Part shown: piece after piece, positions 43,999 through 53,207 of the stretch
Position numbering within the stretch: position 1 is the stretch's first letter
How the letters are laid out: each line of letters begins with the position of its first letter
Assembly (NCBI GenBank): GCA_051984675.1
Contig: JBPYFK010000126.1
Coordinates: 20,753 to 84,752, forward strand
Reading direction: 5' to 3'
Source: JBPYFK01 sp051984675
Lineage (GTDB): Bacteria; Actinomycetota; Actinomycetes; Mycobacteriales; Pseudonocardiaceae
DNA length: 64,000 nt
Notes under the pieces: generated by a model
The model's database searches: none
Told to the model about the DNA's origin: nothing
What the model saw: the letters and a program-made list of their open reading frames with translations, nothing else
Position numbers and translations under genes: made by a program

Positions 43999-44936
43999 AG
44001 GTACTGGTCACCGGCGGAAACGGTTTCCTCGGCCGCTCGGTGGTGCGCGGCCTCGCGGTGGCCGGGCACGAGGTCGTCAGCACCGATCTGCACACGCCCG
44101 AGCAGCCGGTCTCCGACGTAAGCCACGTCGTCGCCGACGTCACCGATCGGGCCGCGGTCTCGACGGTTGTCGGCGAGGCACGGCCGGAGGTCGTCGTCCA
44201 CCTCGCGGCGATCGTGACGCCGGGCCGGAAATCCCACCGCGAGCTCGAGTACGCCGTCGACGTGACCGGGTCGCGGCACGTCTTCGACGCCTGCGTCGAG
44301 CACAGAGTCGGCCGGGTCGTGGTGTCCTCAAGCGGGGCGGCCTATGGCTACCACGCCGACAACCCAGCGTGGATCAGCGAGGACCAGCCGGTGCGAGGCA
44401 ACCCCGAGTTCGCCTACAGCCACCACAAGGGACTCGTGGAGCAGACGCTGGAAAAGCTGCGTACCACGCACCCCGAGCTGGAACAGGTGGTGCTACGCAT
44501 CGGCACGATCCTCGGCGATGACGTCGACAACCAGATCACCGCGCTCTTCCAGCGCCCGCGGCTGCTCAAGATCAAGGGCGCAGACAGCCCGTTCGTGTTC
44601 ATCTGGGACACCGACGTCGTCACGATCATGGAGCGCGCTGTGACTGGCCCGGCGACCGGGATTTTCAACGTCGCCGGCGACGGGGCGCTCACCATCGACG
44701 AGATCGCGACGCGGCTCGGCAAGCCGGTGCTGACCATCCCCGAGCCGGTGCTGCGCGGCGCACTCGCCATCGGCAAACGCCTCGGGCTGACCGCCTACGG
44801 GCCGGAGCAGACGCGGTTCCTGCAGTACCGCCCGGTACTCGCCAACCAGCGACTCAAGGATGTCTTCGGCTACATCCCGACCCACACCTCCGCTGAGGCC
44901 TTCGACGCCTGGGCGCGGGCCCACTCCGGGACGTGA
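43995..44936 (+). CDS. Extended SDR (NAD-dependent epimerase/3-beta-HSD-like)
   Basis: 313 residues from GTG 43995. NAD motif VTGGNGFLGRSVVRGL, LAAIVTPG, active-site Tyr/Lys in YSHHKGLVEQ (Y followed by three residues then K), and a C-terminal substrate domain. It is an extended SDR of the UDP-epimerase / 3-beta-hydroxysteroid type. Coupled to the BASS transporter gene and FMO, it could oxidise or reduce a hydroxyl on an imported terpenoid, steroid or similar molecule. Confidence 0.83.
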   Translation: MKVLVTGGNGFLGRSVVRGLAVAGHEVVSTDLHTPEQPVSDVSHVVADVTDRAAVSTVVGEARPEVVVHLAAIVTPGRKSHRELEYAVDVTGSRHVFDACVEHRVGRVVVSSSGAAYGYHADNPAWISEDQPVRGNPEFAYSHHKGLVEQTLEKLRTTHPELEQVVLRIGTILGDDVDNQITALFQRPRLLKIKGADSPFVFIWDTDVVTIMERAVTGPATGIFNVAGDGALTIDEIATRLGKPVLTIPEPVLRGALAIGKRLGLTAYGPEQTRFLQYRPVLANQRLKDVFGYIPTHTSAEAFDAWARAHSGT

Positions 44937-45249
44937 ACCGCGCTGGGATCGCGTACGGGCGAGCTGACATCACCGATCACGCGTCTGTCCCTACCGGCCG
45001 AACAACCACGCCGCGTCAAGCAAAGCAGCCCTGATCGTTGACTGTTCTACCGTGGACTTTGCCTGTCCATTGTGGCCATACGTAAGCCTACCCCGTACGA
45101 CGGTGGGTTGACGCATGTCAGGTGGACCCGCCTGCGTGTCTCGGTGCCCCAGGACCAGACACGGCCATCCCTAATCCGGCGCAGCATCTCAGCCGACCCG
45201 GCGCCGGCGCCGGGCACGTCAGCTGCGTCAGCTCGTGCAGACGGTTCGC
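44937..45249. other. Gap between convergent genes
   Basis: About 310 bases with no supported gene; a short CGGCGCCGGCGCCG-type self-complementary stretch near 45200 may help terminate transcription. Confidence 0.35.
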
Positions 45250-47265
45250 TCAGCTGGCTGGGATGAGTGGCACCTCGATGCCCGAAGGAGCCTGCGGTGA
45301 CCGGGCCACCTGGTAGGTCCCGCCTGTCAGATGGCTCAGTTGCGGCGGGACCGGCAGGAGGTGGGGAGTATCCGCAGTGGACAGTGTCACGCGGAGAGAG
45401 TGCCCCGGGGCGATTGTGGCGTAGGTGGGGAAGATTTCGATGTCGTAGCGGGTCAGCTGGCCCGGGGTCACAGGTTGAGAAGAGGTCTTGGTGTAGGGGT
45501 GGTAGGGCAGCAGATAGTTGCCGTCGGTGGTGGTCCAGCTGTTGCGTCTGTCGAGGCCACGGAAGGAACCCAGTAATGCTCCTTCGGTCAGCGGCCGGGA
45601 CACACCGTCCGGGGCGACGTCCTCGACCTCGGCAACCCACTGGGTGTCGGTCGTGTTGGCGGTGGCGTACACCGTAGCCGCGATCGGGCCGGCGAGCGTA
45701 CGCGCGGCGCGAAATGGCGCGGTGGTGTAGGTGGACGAGGTCGAGCGGGCTTGTGTCGTGCGGTCGTCGTCGGCGCACGGTGTTTGTGGCGCGCCGGCGG
45801 ATTGGGCCGGGACGGATATGGCCCCCATGGACCACTGGTCCGTGGGCCGATTGCAGGGACTTCCGGCGCCGGTCCACACCAGTCGGTCGGAGGCAGCGGA
45901 GCGGGGCGGTGCTGGTGAGAGCGTCCCGGGCCCGAAGTACAGCCGGGTCGGCTGCGCGCCGGTGAACGGGTAGGTCGTGGTCTCGGTGTAGTGGTTGGTG
46001 CCCAGGTCGTAGTAATGCAGGGGGGTTGGGGTGTCCGCCATGCCCGTGTGTTCGCCCTTGAGCCAGGTATCGAACCACTCCAGCATGAGCGGGTCGGCGT
46101 TCACGCTGGCGCCGTTGAGGTGCTCCCACGGCCCGTTGATGAGCTGGTAGCGGCCGGTGACCGGCTGGCCGGGTTGCATGGGTGCGTTCACCGGCCGACC
46201 AGCCCAGGCGTTTTGTAGGGCCGCGTAGTTCAGCGGTTCACCGCGTTGGAACAGGTCGAACTCGCCGCCGATGAGGTACGCGGGAATACCGTTGGCGACG
46301 ATCTTGTCCAGTACGTTGTTGGGAGCTCGGTCCTGCCAGTACTGGCCGTCGTAGGCCTGTGGCCCACCGGATTCGATTTCTGCGGTCGAGCTCGCGTGGT
46401 AGCTCGCAAGGCCGCCGGCGTGCTGGGCCTCCACGGCAGCCGTCGTGCCGATGTCGGAAGGTGTCGTGGGTGGGGTGCCGGCGGCGTCGCCGACAGGATT
46501 CGCCGTGTTGCCCGCACCTGTCAGTCCCAGATACGCGGTGTCGAACTCGTTGTCGAGAATACCGCCCATGAAGCTCGTGTCCCGGTAGGCGTCGTTGGCC
46601 GCGACTACCGGGAAGATCGCCTTCAACGGGGACTGCTTACCTACGGCTCCGGCAAGCAGGAGTTGATTGATTCCGAGGTAGGAGGGTCCGTACGTGCCGA
46701 CCGAACCTGATGAGTGCGGCAGCCGCGCTGCCCAGTTGACCAGTTGCATCCCGTCGCGGGTCTGCACTGGGTCGAACAGGCCCCAGGAGCCGCCGGAATC
46801 GCCGGTACCGCGCACGTCGGCGACCACTTCAATGTACCCGCGCTGCGCCAGGTAGTTATCGGGACCTCCGGTCGGGCTCGACCCGCCAGGATTGCTCGCA
46901 CTGCCTGGGCTGCTGCTACCACCACGACCCTTTCCGTACGGGGTTTGGGTCAACAGCACCGGGAACGTCCCGGCCGCCTCCTGCCCGGTTCTGGGGTCGG
47001 TCGGATAGATAATGTTGACTCGCAGCACCGTGCCATCCGACATCGTCACCGGAACATCCTCGTGCGAGGCAGTCCCGTACTCAGCCGGCTCCGGCTGCCA
47101 CCGAGATCCAGGCGCGGAACTGGCCGCCACCACGTCCGGGGAAACGTCCGGTGCCACCGACGATGGAGTCCCGGCCGACGGCGCGGCGACGCTGCCCCCG
47201 GCACTCGCGACGCAGAAGGTCACGCAAACACCGAGCACGCCCACATCACGGAAGAACCGCCGCAT
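45250..47265 (-). CDS. Secreted CocE/NonD (X-Pro dipeptidyl-peptidase-like) hydrolase
   Basis: 671 residues from ATG 47265 (GGAGGT 6 bases upstream). A signal peptide (RRFFRDVGVLGVCVTFCVAS, cleavage after GSVAA-like Ala) exports it. The alpha/beta hydrolase core has the nucleophile in GTYGPSYLGINQ, and the C-terminal jelly-roll (DIEIFPTYATIAPGHSLRV) is the CocE/PepX lectin-like domain. Likely an extracellular peptidase or esterase. No operon partners. Confidence 0.88.
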   Translation of the reverse strand: MRRFFRDVGVLGVCVTFCVASAGGSVAAPSAGTPSSVAPDVSPDVVAASSAPGSRWQPEPAEYGTASHEDVPVTMSDGTVLRVNIIYPTDPRTGQEAAGTFPVLLTQTPYGKGRGGSSSPGSASNPGGSSPTGGPDNYLAQRGYIEVVADVRGTGDSGGSWGLFDPVQTRDGMQLVNWAARLPHSSGSVGTYGPSYLGINQLLLAGAVGKQSPLKAIFPVVAANDAYRDTSFMGGILDNEFDTAYLGLTGAGNTANPVGDAAGTPPTTPSDIGTTAAVEAQHAGGLASYHASSTAEIESGGPQAYDGQYWQDRAPNNVLDKIVANGIPAYLIGGEFDLFQRGEPLNYAALQNAWAGRPVNAPMQPGQPVTGRYQLINGPWEHLNGASVNADPLMLEWFDTWLKGEHTGMADTPTPLHYYDLGTNHYTETTTYPFTGAQPTRLYFGPGTLSPAPPRSAASDRLVWTGAGSPCNRPTDQWSMGAISVPAQSAGAPQTPCADDDRTTQARSTSSTYTTAPFRAARTLAGPIAATVYATANTTDTQWVAEVEDVAPDGVSRPLTEGALLGSFRGLDRRNSWTTTDGNYLLPYHPYTKTSSQPVTPGQLTRYDIEIFPTYATIAPGHSLRVTLSTADTPHLLPVPPQLSHLTGGTYQVARSPQAPSGIEVPLIPAS

Positions 47266-47512
47266 CGGGACACCTCCAAGACCAGCCGCCTGCCCCACCA
47301 CAACGATCAGGTCGATCAGTAGTTACTGCAGACGCCGTGATGGGATTGGAAAAGGGCCTTGGACGACTGCCAGACGCGGGCACGACGTTGGGACCGTGGC
47401 ATCTGGCGTTGGTATGCGTTCACGCTGAGGTGGACGAGACTTGCGCCCCGTGGCGAAGTCCGTCCTACTCGGCGATGCGAGAGGTAACGCCTATCCCTTG
47501 AGAAGAGCCCTC

Positions 47513-48721
47513 ATGTCATTTGAAGTTCATACCCTGCGCGCACACTTCCCCTCGCTGACCAGCGGAATCGCGCATTTCGACGGTCCCGGAGGAACCCAGA
47601 CCCCGGCTGTGGTGGGCGAGGCCGTTGCCCGGACGCTGACCGGGCCGCTGTCCAACCGCGGCACCGGCAGCACTTCCGAACGCAACGCCGAGGACGCGGT
47701 CGTCGCGTTCCGGTCCGCCTACGCCGACCTGCTGGGTGTTCCCACCACCGGCATCGTCTACGGGCGCAGCGCCACCCAGATCACCTACGACTTCTCCCGC
47801 CACCTCTCCCGCGAGTGGGGGCCCGGCGACGAGGTCGTCGTGACCCGCTTGGACCACGACGCGAACGTGCGCCCATGGGTGCAGGCAGCCGAACGCACCG
47901 GCGCCACCGTGCGCTGGATCGAGTTGGACACAGCCACCAGCGAGCTGTCTCTCGACGAACTGCAGACGCTCGTCACTGAGCGCACCAGGCTGGTGGCCCT
48001 CACCGCCGCGTCGAACCTGGTGGGCACTAAGCCGCCCGTGCGCACCATCGCCGACCGGGCACACCAGGTCGGTGCCCTGGTTTACGTCGACGGCGTCCAC
48101 TACGCCGCCCATGCCCCTGTCGATGTGCCGGCGCTGGGCGCGGATTTCTTTGTTTGCTCGCCGTACAAGTTCTTCGGCCCGCATTGCGCTGTGCTCGCCG
48201 CTGATCCGTCCTTGCTGGAAACCCTCCGGCCCGACAAGCTGGTTCCCGCGACCAACGTCGTCCCCGAGCGGTTCGAGTTCGGCACGCTGCCCTACGAGAT
48301 ATTGGCCGGCGCGACCGCCGCGGTCGACTTCCTCGCCGGTCTCGCCCCTGTCAGCGCCGGCCCACGACGGGACAAGATCGTCGGTTCGTATAAGGCGATC
48401 GCGGAGCATGAACACGTCTTGCGAGACCAACTCGAGGATGAACTCACTACGCTCGGCGACCGGATCATGGTGCATTCCCGCGCTAAGGAACGCACCCCGA
48501 CCACTTTGCTCACCTTTACCCGCCAACGCAGCTGGGAAGCGTACCGCTTCTTGGCCGAGCGCCACATCCTGGCTCCTGCCGGTTCGTTCTACGCTCACGA
48601 GACGTTTACTGCGCTGACCCTGGAGGACCCGCACGGATTGCGCCTTGGCCTCGCTCCCTATAACACGGCCGGCGAAATCGGCCGCCTCCTGGAGGCGCTC
48701 GACGAGTTCACAACCTGCTGA
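47513..48721 (+). CDS. Cysteine-desulfurase-like class V aminotransferase
   Basis: 402 residues, PLP fold type I. PLP Lys is K219 in CSPYKFFGPH, with D193 in VYVDGVHYAAH. Resembles the VC1184-like 'cysteine desulfurase-like' group. The catalytic Cys of SufS-type enzymes is absent: the corresponding stretch reads APAGSFYAHETF. So sulfur transfer is doubtful and another PLP reaction is likely. The ATG at 47513 follows a weak GAGAAGAG. No Fe-S genes are nearby. Confidence 0.83.
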   Translation: MSFEVHTLRAHFPSLTSGIAHFDGPGGTQTPAVVGEAVARTLTGPLSNRGTGSTSERNAEDAVVAFRSAYADLLGVPTTGIVYGRSATQITYDFSRHLSREWGPGDEVVVTRLDHDANVRPWVQAAERTGATVRWIELDTATSELSLDELQTLVTERTRLVALTAASNLVGTKPPVRTIADRAHQVGALVYVDGVHYAAHAPVDVPALGADFFVCSPYKFFGPHCAVLAADPSLLETLRPDKLVPATNVVPERFEFGTLPYEILAGATAAVDFLAGLAPVSAGPRRDKIVGSYKAIAEHEHVLRDQLEDELTTLGDRIMVHSRAKERTPTTLLTFTRQRSWEAYRFLAERHILAPAGSFYAHETFTALTLEDPHGLRLGLAPYNTAGEIGRLLEALDEFTTC

Positions 48722-48916
48722 CCATGCCCTGCCTGGGCGTGCGGCCCTGGAGGTGCGTCCCTGCGTGGTCCGCGCGGACCTGCCGGGCGATCCGAACGGA
48801 CAGATCCGGTCACCGCATCGCGTTTAACGGTTGGCGGCGTTGTCCCATGGGTGATCAACGGGTAGTTTCCCGTGACATCAAAGGCCCGAGCACGCCCTCC
48901 GAAGGGAGGACGCGAC

Positions 48917-49204
48917 ATGGCATTCCGGTTGATCGCGTTTCACTATCCACGCCCAGACCACCACTCCGAGATGATCGAACGCATCCGCAGTGCGACCGCA
49001 GTACTGGTTGAGCAGCCCGGTTGCCACGGCGTCGAGATGTGGCAAGAAGAGCCCGGCGGTGCGGTCGTGGCCCTGGGCGTGTGGGATTCCAAGGAACAGG
49101 CCATGGCCGGCTTTGACGCTGTGTCAGCCGCAGGGGTCGACTTGGCCTTTGACGAACGTGAGGAACGCCCGCGACAGGTTCACAACCTCGTCGAACCGAC
49201 GTAG
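48917..49204 (+). CDS. Small ABM-like alpha/beta-barrel protein
   Basis: 95 residues. GGGAGG precedes ATG 48917. The pattern FRLIAFHYPRP, then PGCHGVEMWQEEPGGAVVAL and SKEQAMAGFDAV resembles a dimeric ferredoxin-like ABM or stress-responsive barrel. No catalytic site recognised. It is the last chromosomal-looking gene before the integrase relic. Confidence 0.65.
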   Translation: MAFRLIAFHYPRPDHHSEMIERIRSATAVLVEQPGCHGVEMWQEEPGGAVVALGVWDSKEQAMAGFDAVSAAGVDLAFDEREERPRQVHNLVEPT

Positions 49205-49393
49205 TGGCACTCGGTTCTGTCGAGATGCTTCGTGTCGGTGCTCTCGGACTCCGGCGGGCCGCTGGAGAAGATTGCCCGGCTGGTTGGCCACAGCGGGACT
49301 CGCGTGACTGAGCTGGTCTACCGGACGCAGATCCGACCGGTCATCGTCGACGGCGCGACGGCCATGGACGAGATCTTCACCATCGACGACTGA
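49205..49393 (+). pseudogene. Tyrosine recombinase, C-terminal relic
   Basis: Only the last 60 or so codons remain: LSDSGGPLEKIARLVGHSGT, then VTELVYRTQIRP with the nucleophile Tyr, ending AMDEIFTIDD and TGA at 49391. The catalytic Arg and the first His region are lost or altered (WHSVLSRCFVSV). It is followed by arm-like repeats, a terminator and a tRNA fragment, the order expected at the right end of an integrated element. Confidence 0.85.
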
Positions 49394-49399
49394 GAGCCG

Positions 49400-49418
49400 T
49401 AGTCACGCGGATAGTCAC
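49400..49418 (+). repeat. Arm-type repeat, copy 1
   Basis: TAGTCACGCGGATAGTCAC: two TAGTCAC units 12 bases apart, one mismatch from the copy at 58071. Located between the integrase relic and the tRNA fragment, so a candidate integrase arm site. Confidence 0.6.
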
Positions 49419-49420
49419 AC

Positions 49421-49454
49421 AAAAGGGCCACCGGTGATCTCCGGCGGCCCTTTT
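49421..49454 (+). terminator. Terminator after the integrase relic
   Basis: AAAAGGGCC-A-CCGG / CCGG-C-GGCCCTTTT stem with a 6-base loop and trailing T residues. Confidence 0.8.
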
Positions 49455-49470
49455 ATGCTGGTCACAGGCG

Positions 49471-49512
49471 TGGAGCTGAGGGGATTCGAACCCACGATCC
49501 CTTGACCCCCAG
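49471..49512 (-). other. tRNA 3'-end fragment A (attachment-site scar)
   Basis: On the minus strand this is 42 bases from the anticodon arm to the acceptor end of a tRNA (GGTTCGAATCCCCTCAGCTCC core). The anticodon region reads CTGGGGGTC and the T stem is imperfect, so it is degenerate compared with copies B and C. No 5' half is present. Confidence 0.7.
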
Positions 49513-49779
49513 CCGCGTGGACAAACGATCTCACCGACGGTTTCTTCTCGCGACAGCCAATGACGCTGCCCGGCTCTCCCAGCTCGGTTCAGCGAATCCG
49601 ATCGACCGATACCGCTGCGGGTGTGGTCGACCAGCCAAAGGGCTTAAGTCCCTTGCCGGTGTCTCAGCAGCGTGAGGTGCTGGTTACAGCCGACGTTTGC
49701 GTGCCGGTTGTTGCTTGTGCACATCCGTCTTGTGTTGCTGGTGACGTCAAGAGTGCCCTAGGGGTGGGGTGCGGCTGAA

Positions 49780-50073
49780 GTGAGGTACCGGTTTCGGTTG
49801 TACGTGGCGGGCCAGACGGAACGGACCCACGCCGCGGTGAAGAACATGCGTTCGCTGTGTGAGGCTCGCCTGTCGGGCGACTACGACCTTGAGGTCATCA
49901 ACGCGGTTGATCGGCCGGATCTGGCCGAGGCCGATGGCATCCTGATCGCTCCGACCGTTGTGCGCCTGGCGCCATTACCCGAACAACGGGCCTACGGAGA
50001 CCTCTCGGATCAGGATCGCGCGGTCGCGCTCCTGGGGCTGCCCGAGACCGACCAGGCTGTAGGCGGTGACTAA
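49780..50073 (+). CDS. kaiB: KaiB-family protein
   Basis: 97 residues, close to the 102 of cyanobacterial KaiB. The N-terminal beta strand FRLYVAGQTERTHAAVKNM, the helix LCEARLSGDYDLEVINAVD and the fold-switching second half GILIAPTVVRLAPLPEQR match KaiB well. KaiB binds KaiC and, in the clock, changes fold to do so. GTG 49780 begins 2 bases-scale upstream of kaiC spacing (the kaiC start is 3 bases after the kaiB stop), so the two are coupled. No kaiA is present. Confidence 0.9.
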   Translation: MRYRFRLYVAGQTERTHAAVKNMRSLCEARLSGDYDLEVINAVDRPDLAEADGILIAPTVVRLAPLPEQRAYGDLSDQDRAVALLGLPETDQAVGGD

Positions 50074-50075
50074 TC

Positions 50076-51554
50076 ATGGCATTGCGGCGCGCTCTCAGGC
50101 GCGTAGCCACGGGGATCCGCGGCTTCGACGAGGTTGCTTGGGGCGGCCTGCCGCAGGGACGGGCGACCCTGGTCACCGGCACCGCCGGCGCTGGCAAGTC
50201 CCTGTTTACCATCGAGTTTCTCGCTCGGGGTATCGAGGAATTCGACGAGCCGGGCGTGTTCGTGACCTTCGAAGAGACCCCGGAGGACATCCGCGTCAAT
50301 GCCGCGTCCCTGGGTTTTGACATCGCCAGGTGGGAGGCCGAGGACAAATGGATCTTCGTGGACGCGGCATCGCCGCTGGGTGAGCACAACCCGACCACGG
50401 GAGCCTACGATTTCGGTCCATTCATTGCTCGAGTGGAACACGCCGTCGGGATGATCGGAGCTACGCGGGTCGCGTTGGATCCGCTCAGTGCGATCCTTAC
50501 CCGGTTTGCCAACAGTGCGTTGGTGCGCGCCGAGATGCTGCGGGTCGTGACCGCCTTGCAGGCCTTGGGCGTCACCACCGTGTTGACCGCCGAAAAAACC
50601 GGCGAATACGAGTCCAGTTCGCGTCATGGGGTGGAGGAGTTCGTACCTTCCAACGTCATCACGCTACGTAATGTTCTGGAGCGGGGCAAACGACGGCGGA
50701 CTCTGGAGATCACCAAATTTCGCGGCGCCCCACACCGCACCGGTGAATGGCTGTTCGCCATCGATCCCCGGCAGGGGCTCGTGATGATCCCCATGGTAGC
50801 TGGCGGCGCCCGGGAACGAGCCTCACAAGAGCGCGTGTCCACGGGTAACACGACACTGGATGCGATGTGCGGCGGCGGTATCTTCCGTGACGCCCTGGTG
50901 CTGCTGACCGGCCCGACGGGGGCCGGCAAGACTCTGCGTGGCCTGAGGTTTGCCGTTGCCGGCGCCGACGCTGGGGAACGGTGCTTGCTGTGCACGTTCG
51001 ACGAGACCCGTGACCAACTCGGACGCAACGCCGCAGGTTGGGGGATGGACTTGGACTCCTGGGAGAGCATGGGGCTGGTGCGCGTCATGGCCGACTATCC
51101 GGAAACAGCTTCCTTGGAGGACCACTTCCTGGATCTGCGCGCGGCCATCGAAGAGTTCGCTCCGCACCGACTGGTGATCGACACGCTCTCCGCCCTGGAA
51201 CGTATCGCCCCGGCACGATCCTTGCTGGAATTTGTCACCGCCCTGGGCGGGCTGATACGGAAAAGCGGTATCACCACGCTGCTGACCGCGTCAACCGCGA
51301 CCCCCTACGCCACAGTGTCGGCTGCGTCCGAGGCCGCCAGCCTCTCGGATGTCGCGATCCGGCTGTACTACGCGCCAGCCGCCGGCCGACACAGGCGCGC
51401 CATCTCGGTCGTACAAACCCGCGGCAGCGCCCACGACGAGACCATCCGCGCGGTCACCATCAACGACGACGGCATGCACATCGGCGACCCGGTCCCAGGC
51501 ACCGACGTCACAGCCGAGCACCAGCCGATCCGGGGAGTAAACGTCGATGAATAG
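50076..51554 (+). CDS. kaiC: KaiC-family double-domain ATPase
   Basis: 492 residues with two RecA-like KaiC domains. CI: Walker A GTAGAGKS (35-42) and paired catalytic acids in FEETPED (E66, E67). CII: Walker A GPTGAGKT (279-286) and FDETRDQ (D309, E310). The phosphorylation-site region of cyanobacterial KaiC (S431, T432) aligns with A421 and S422, so one hydroxyl is kept. The C-terminal tail that binds KaiA in cyanobacteria is not recognisable. The start is 3 bases after kaiB; the kinase gene overlaps its end by 8 bases. Confidence 0.92.
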   Translation: MALRRALRRVATGIRGFDEVAWGGLPQGRATLVTGTAGAGKSLFTIEFLARGIEEFDEPGVFVTFEETPEDIRVNAASLGFDIARWEAEDKWIFVDAASPLGEHNPTTGAYDFGPFIARVEHAVGMIGATRVALDPLSAILTRFANSALVRAEMLRVVTALQALGVTTVLTAEKTGEYESSSRHGVEEFVPSNVITLRNVLERGKRRRTLEITKFRGAPHRTGEWLFAIDPRQGLVMIPMVAGGARERASQERVSTGNTTLDAMCGGGIFRDALVLLTGPTGAGKTLRGLRFAVAGADAGERCLLCTFDETRDQLGRNAAGWGMDLDSWESMGLVRVMADYPETASLEDHFLDLRAAIEEFAPHRLVIDTLSALERIAPARSLLEFVTALGGLIRKSGITTLLTASTATPYATVSAASEAASLSDVAIRLYYAPAAGRHRRAISVVQTRGSAHDETIRAVTINDDGMHIGDPVPGTDVTAEHQPIRGVNVDE

Positions 51555-52632
51555 GGACCCCACGACACCCAACTCCGAGGGTGAGCAGCCGGCCGGCTCG
51601 GCCGATGAAACTGCTGCCTCCCAGCGGCGCGGCCAGCCGTCGGTGTCCGCCGCAGCGGTGGGCATCGTGGCTGTGGACCAAAACGGCATCATCTGCTCGT
51701 GCAATCCCGCTGCCGAAAAGCTCCTCGGCCGCTCGGCATCAACCTTGTTGGGCCGTCCACTGGGATTTCCGACCAGCGTCGACCAGGCCTACGACATTGA
51801 CCTCGCCTTGCCGGACGGCAGCGCTCGCACCGTTGAGATGCGGGTGTCGTCCACCACGTGGAATGGCCAGCCGCTGTTCATCACTGCCTTACACGATCCC
51901 GACAGTACGCAGTTTGACGTAGGAAACGAGCCCGACGTATCCATCGCCGTCACCGCGCACGAACTCGGCAAGCCGCTCGCAGCCGTCGACCTGGCGGTGC
52001 ACCAACTTCGCCACGACACCATTCTCACCACCGAGCAGGCCGCGCTGGTCGATCGCATCGACGAACGCACCCGCCATATGCAGGCACTCGTTCGCCAGCT
52101 TCGCACTGCCAGCCGCATTGACGCCCAGCAAACCCACGTCACGACCGAGCCTGTCCCACTGTTTGAGTTTCTGTTGGAACGCCTGCATGAATTACACAAA
52201 TTGTCGCAAGATGTGCGCCTGTCCTGCCCGGCAGGCGTCGTAGTCGACGCGAACCGTAACGAACTTGCACAAATCGTGGATAACTACCTTTCCAACGCGC
52301 TGACCCACGGCCGCCCACCCGTTCACGTCCATGTCTCCGCACTACCACGTGGCTGGGTAACCATCCGAGTGTACGACCATGGACCAGGGGTGCCCGCCCA
52401 TTTCCAACCCCGCCTCTTCAAACGTTTCGCCCGCTTGACCAGCACCCAACAGCAAGATGACGGCACCGGGCTCGGTCTGTGGATCACACGTAACCTCGCG
52501 CGCGCACACGGCGGCGAGGCCTGGTACGAACCCCACAACGCACACGGTGGCGCCTGTTTCTGCGTCCGCCTCCCCGCCTGGACACCACCCATGCGACCGC
52601 AACCGCAACTAACGCAAAACACGCAAACGTGA
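51547..52632 (+). CDS. PAS-domain sensor histidine kinase
   Basis: 361 residues, no membrane segment. A PAS domain at about 33-115 (GIVAVDQNGIICSCNPAAEKLLG), phospho-acceptor His 138 in TAHELGKPLAAVDL, dimerisation helices to about 190, then an ATPase domain: N box DNYLSNALTHG, G1 DHGPGVP, F box LFKRFARL, G2 GTGLGLWITRN. Unlike cyanobacterial SasA it has PAS, not a KaiB-like domain, at the N-terminus. It overlaps kaiC by 8 bases. No response regulator follows, so its partner must be elsewhere. Confidence 0.9.
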   Translation: MNRDPTTPNSEGEQPAGSADETAASQRRGQPSVSAAAVGIVAVDQNGIICSCNPAAEKLLGRSASTLLGRPLGFPTSVDQAYDIDLALPDGSARTVEMRVSSTTWNGQPLFITALHDPDSTQFDVGNEPDVSIAVTAHELGKPLAAVDLAVHQLRHDTILTTEQAALVDRIDERTRHMQALVRQLRTASRIDAQQTHVTTEPVPLFEFLLERLHELHKLSQDVRLSCPAGVVVDANRNELAQIVDNYLSNALTHGRPPVHVHVSALPRGWVTIRVYDHGPGVPAHFQPRLFKRFARLTSTQQQDDGTGLGLWITRNLARAHGGEAWYEPHNAHGGACFCVRLPAWTPPMRPQPQLTQNTQT

Positions 52633-53207
52633 TCCCTCATACTGCCGCCACAGCTCCCGTTCCCGCATTGCTACCTGTGGTTACCAACGGTCTTGCTGAA
52701 GCGCCGTTCTCTGTGCTGCACAGGACGGATCCGAAGCTTCCCCTCCCCGTCCGGTTACGAGGTCCACTGCGCGCGTGGGAACGCATAGTCAGGAGTCATG
52801 TGGGTGCAGGTTGTCTGCGTGGGCGACTTGACGACCACCAAACGGGGTCCGGTCAGCCGTACAGAGGTCATCTGGGGTTTCGTACGAGGTCGTGAGGTGT
52901 GTGATGGGCACTGTTCGTTGATGACGGTCGCGTTGGTTGCTGTACTTCGCTGCTGTACGAGGCCCTACAGGCAGGGTATTTCCCTGCCCCTTAAAACGTG
53001 CGTGATCTATTCAGCCGCCTCCCGCTAAGTGCTGTGGCTCGCTGTGCGCGCGAGTCTGGGGTATCCCATCCCTGGCCCCGAGCCGACCGGTATCACCGGT
53101 GAAGTGCGCGGCTGGGCCATCTGTCGCCAGACCACTACCAGACCGCGCACGTCACACCTGAACCTAGGCCGTTCGCCTTGGGGCTCGCTTTGGCTTCGGT
53201 TTTGGCT
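52633..53207. other. Gene-free stretch after the kai operon
   Basis: No supported gene. A short hairpin GGCAGGG-TATTT-CCCTGCC at 52970-52988 followed by CCTT may be a weak terminator. Confidence 0.4.
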
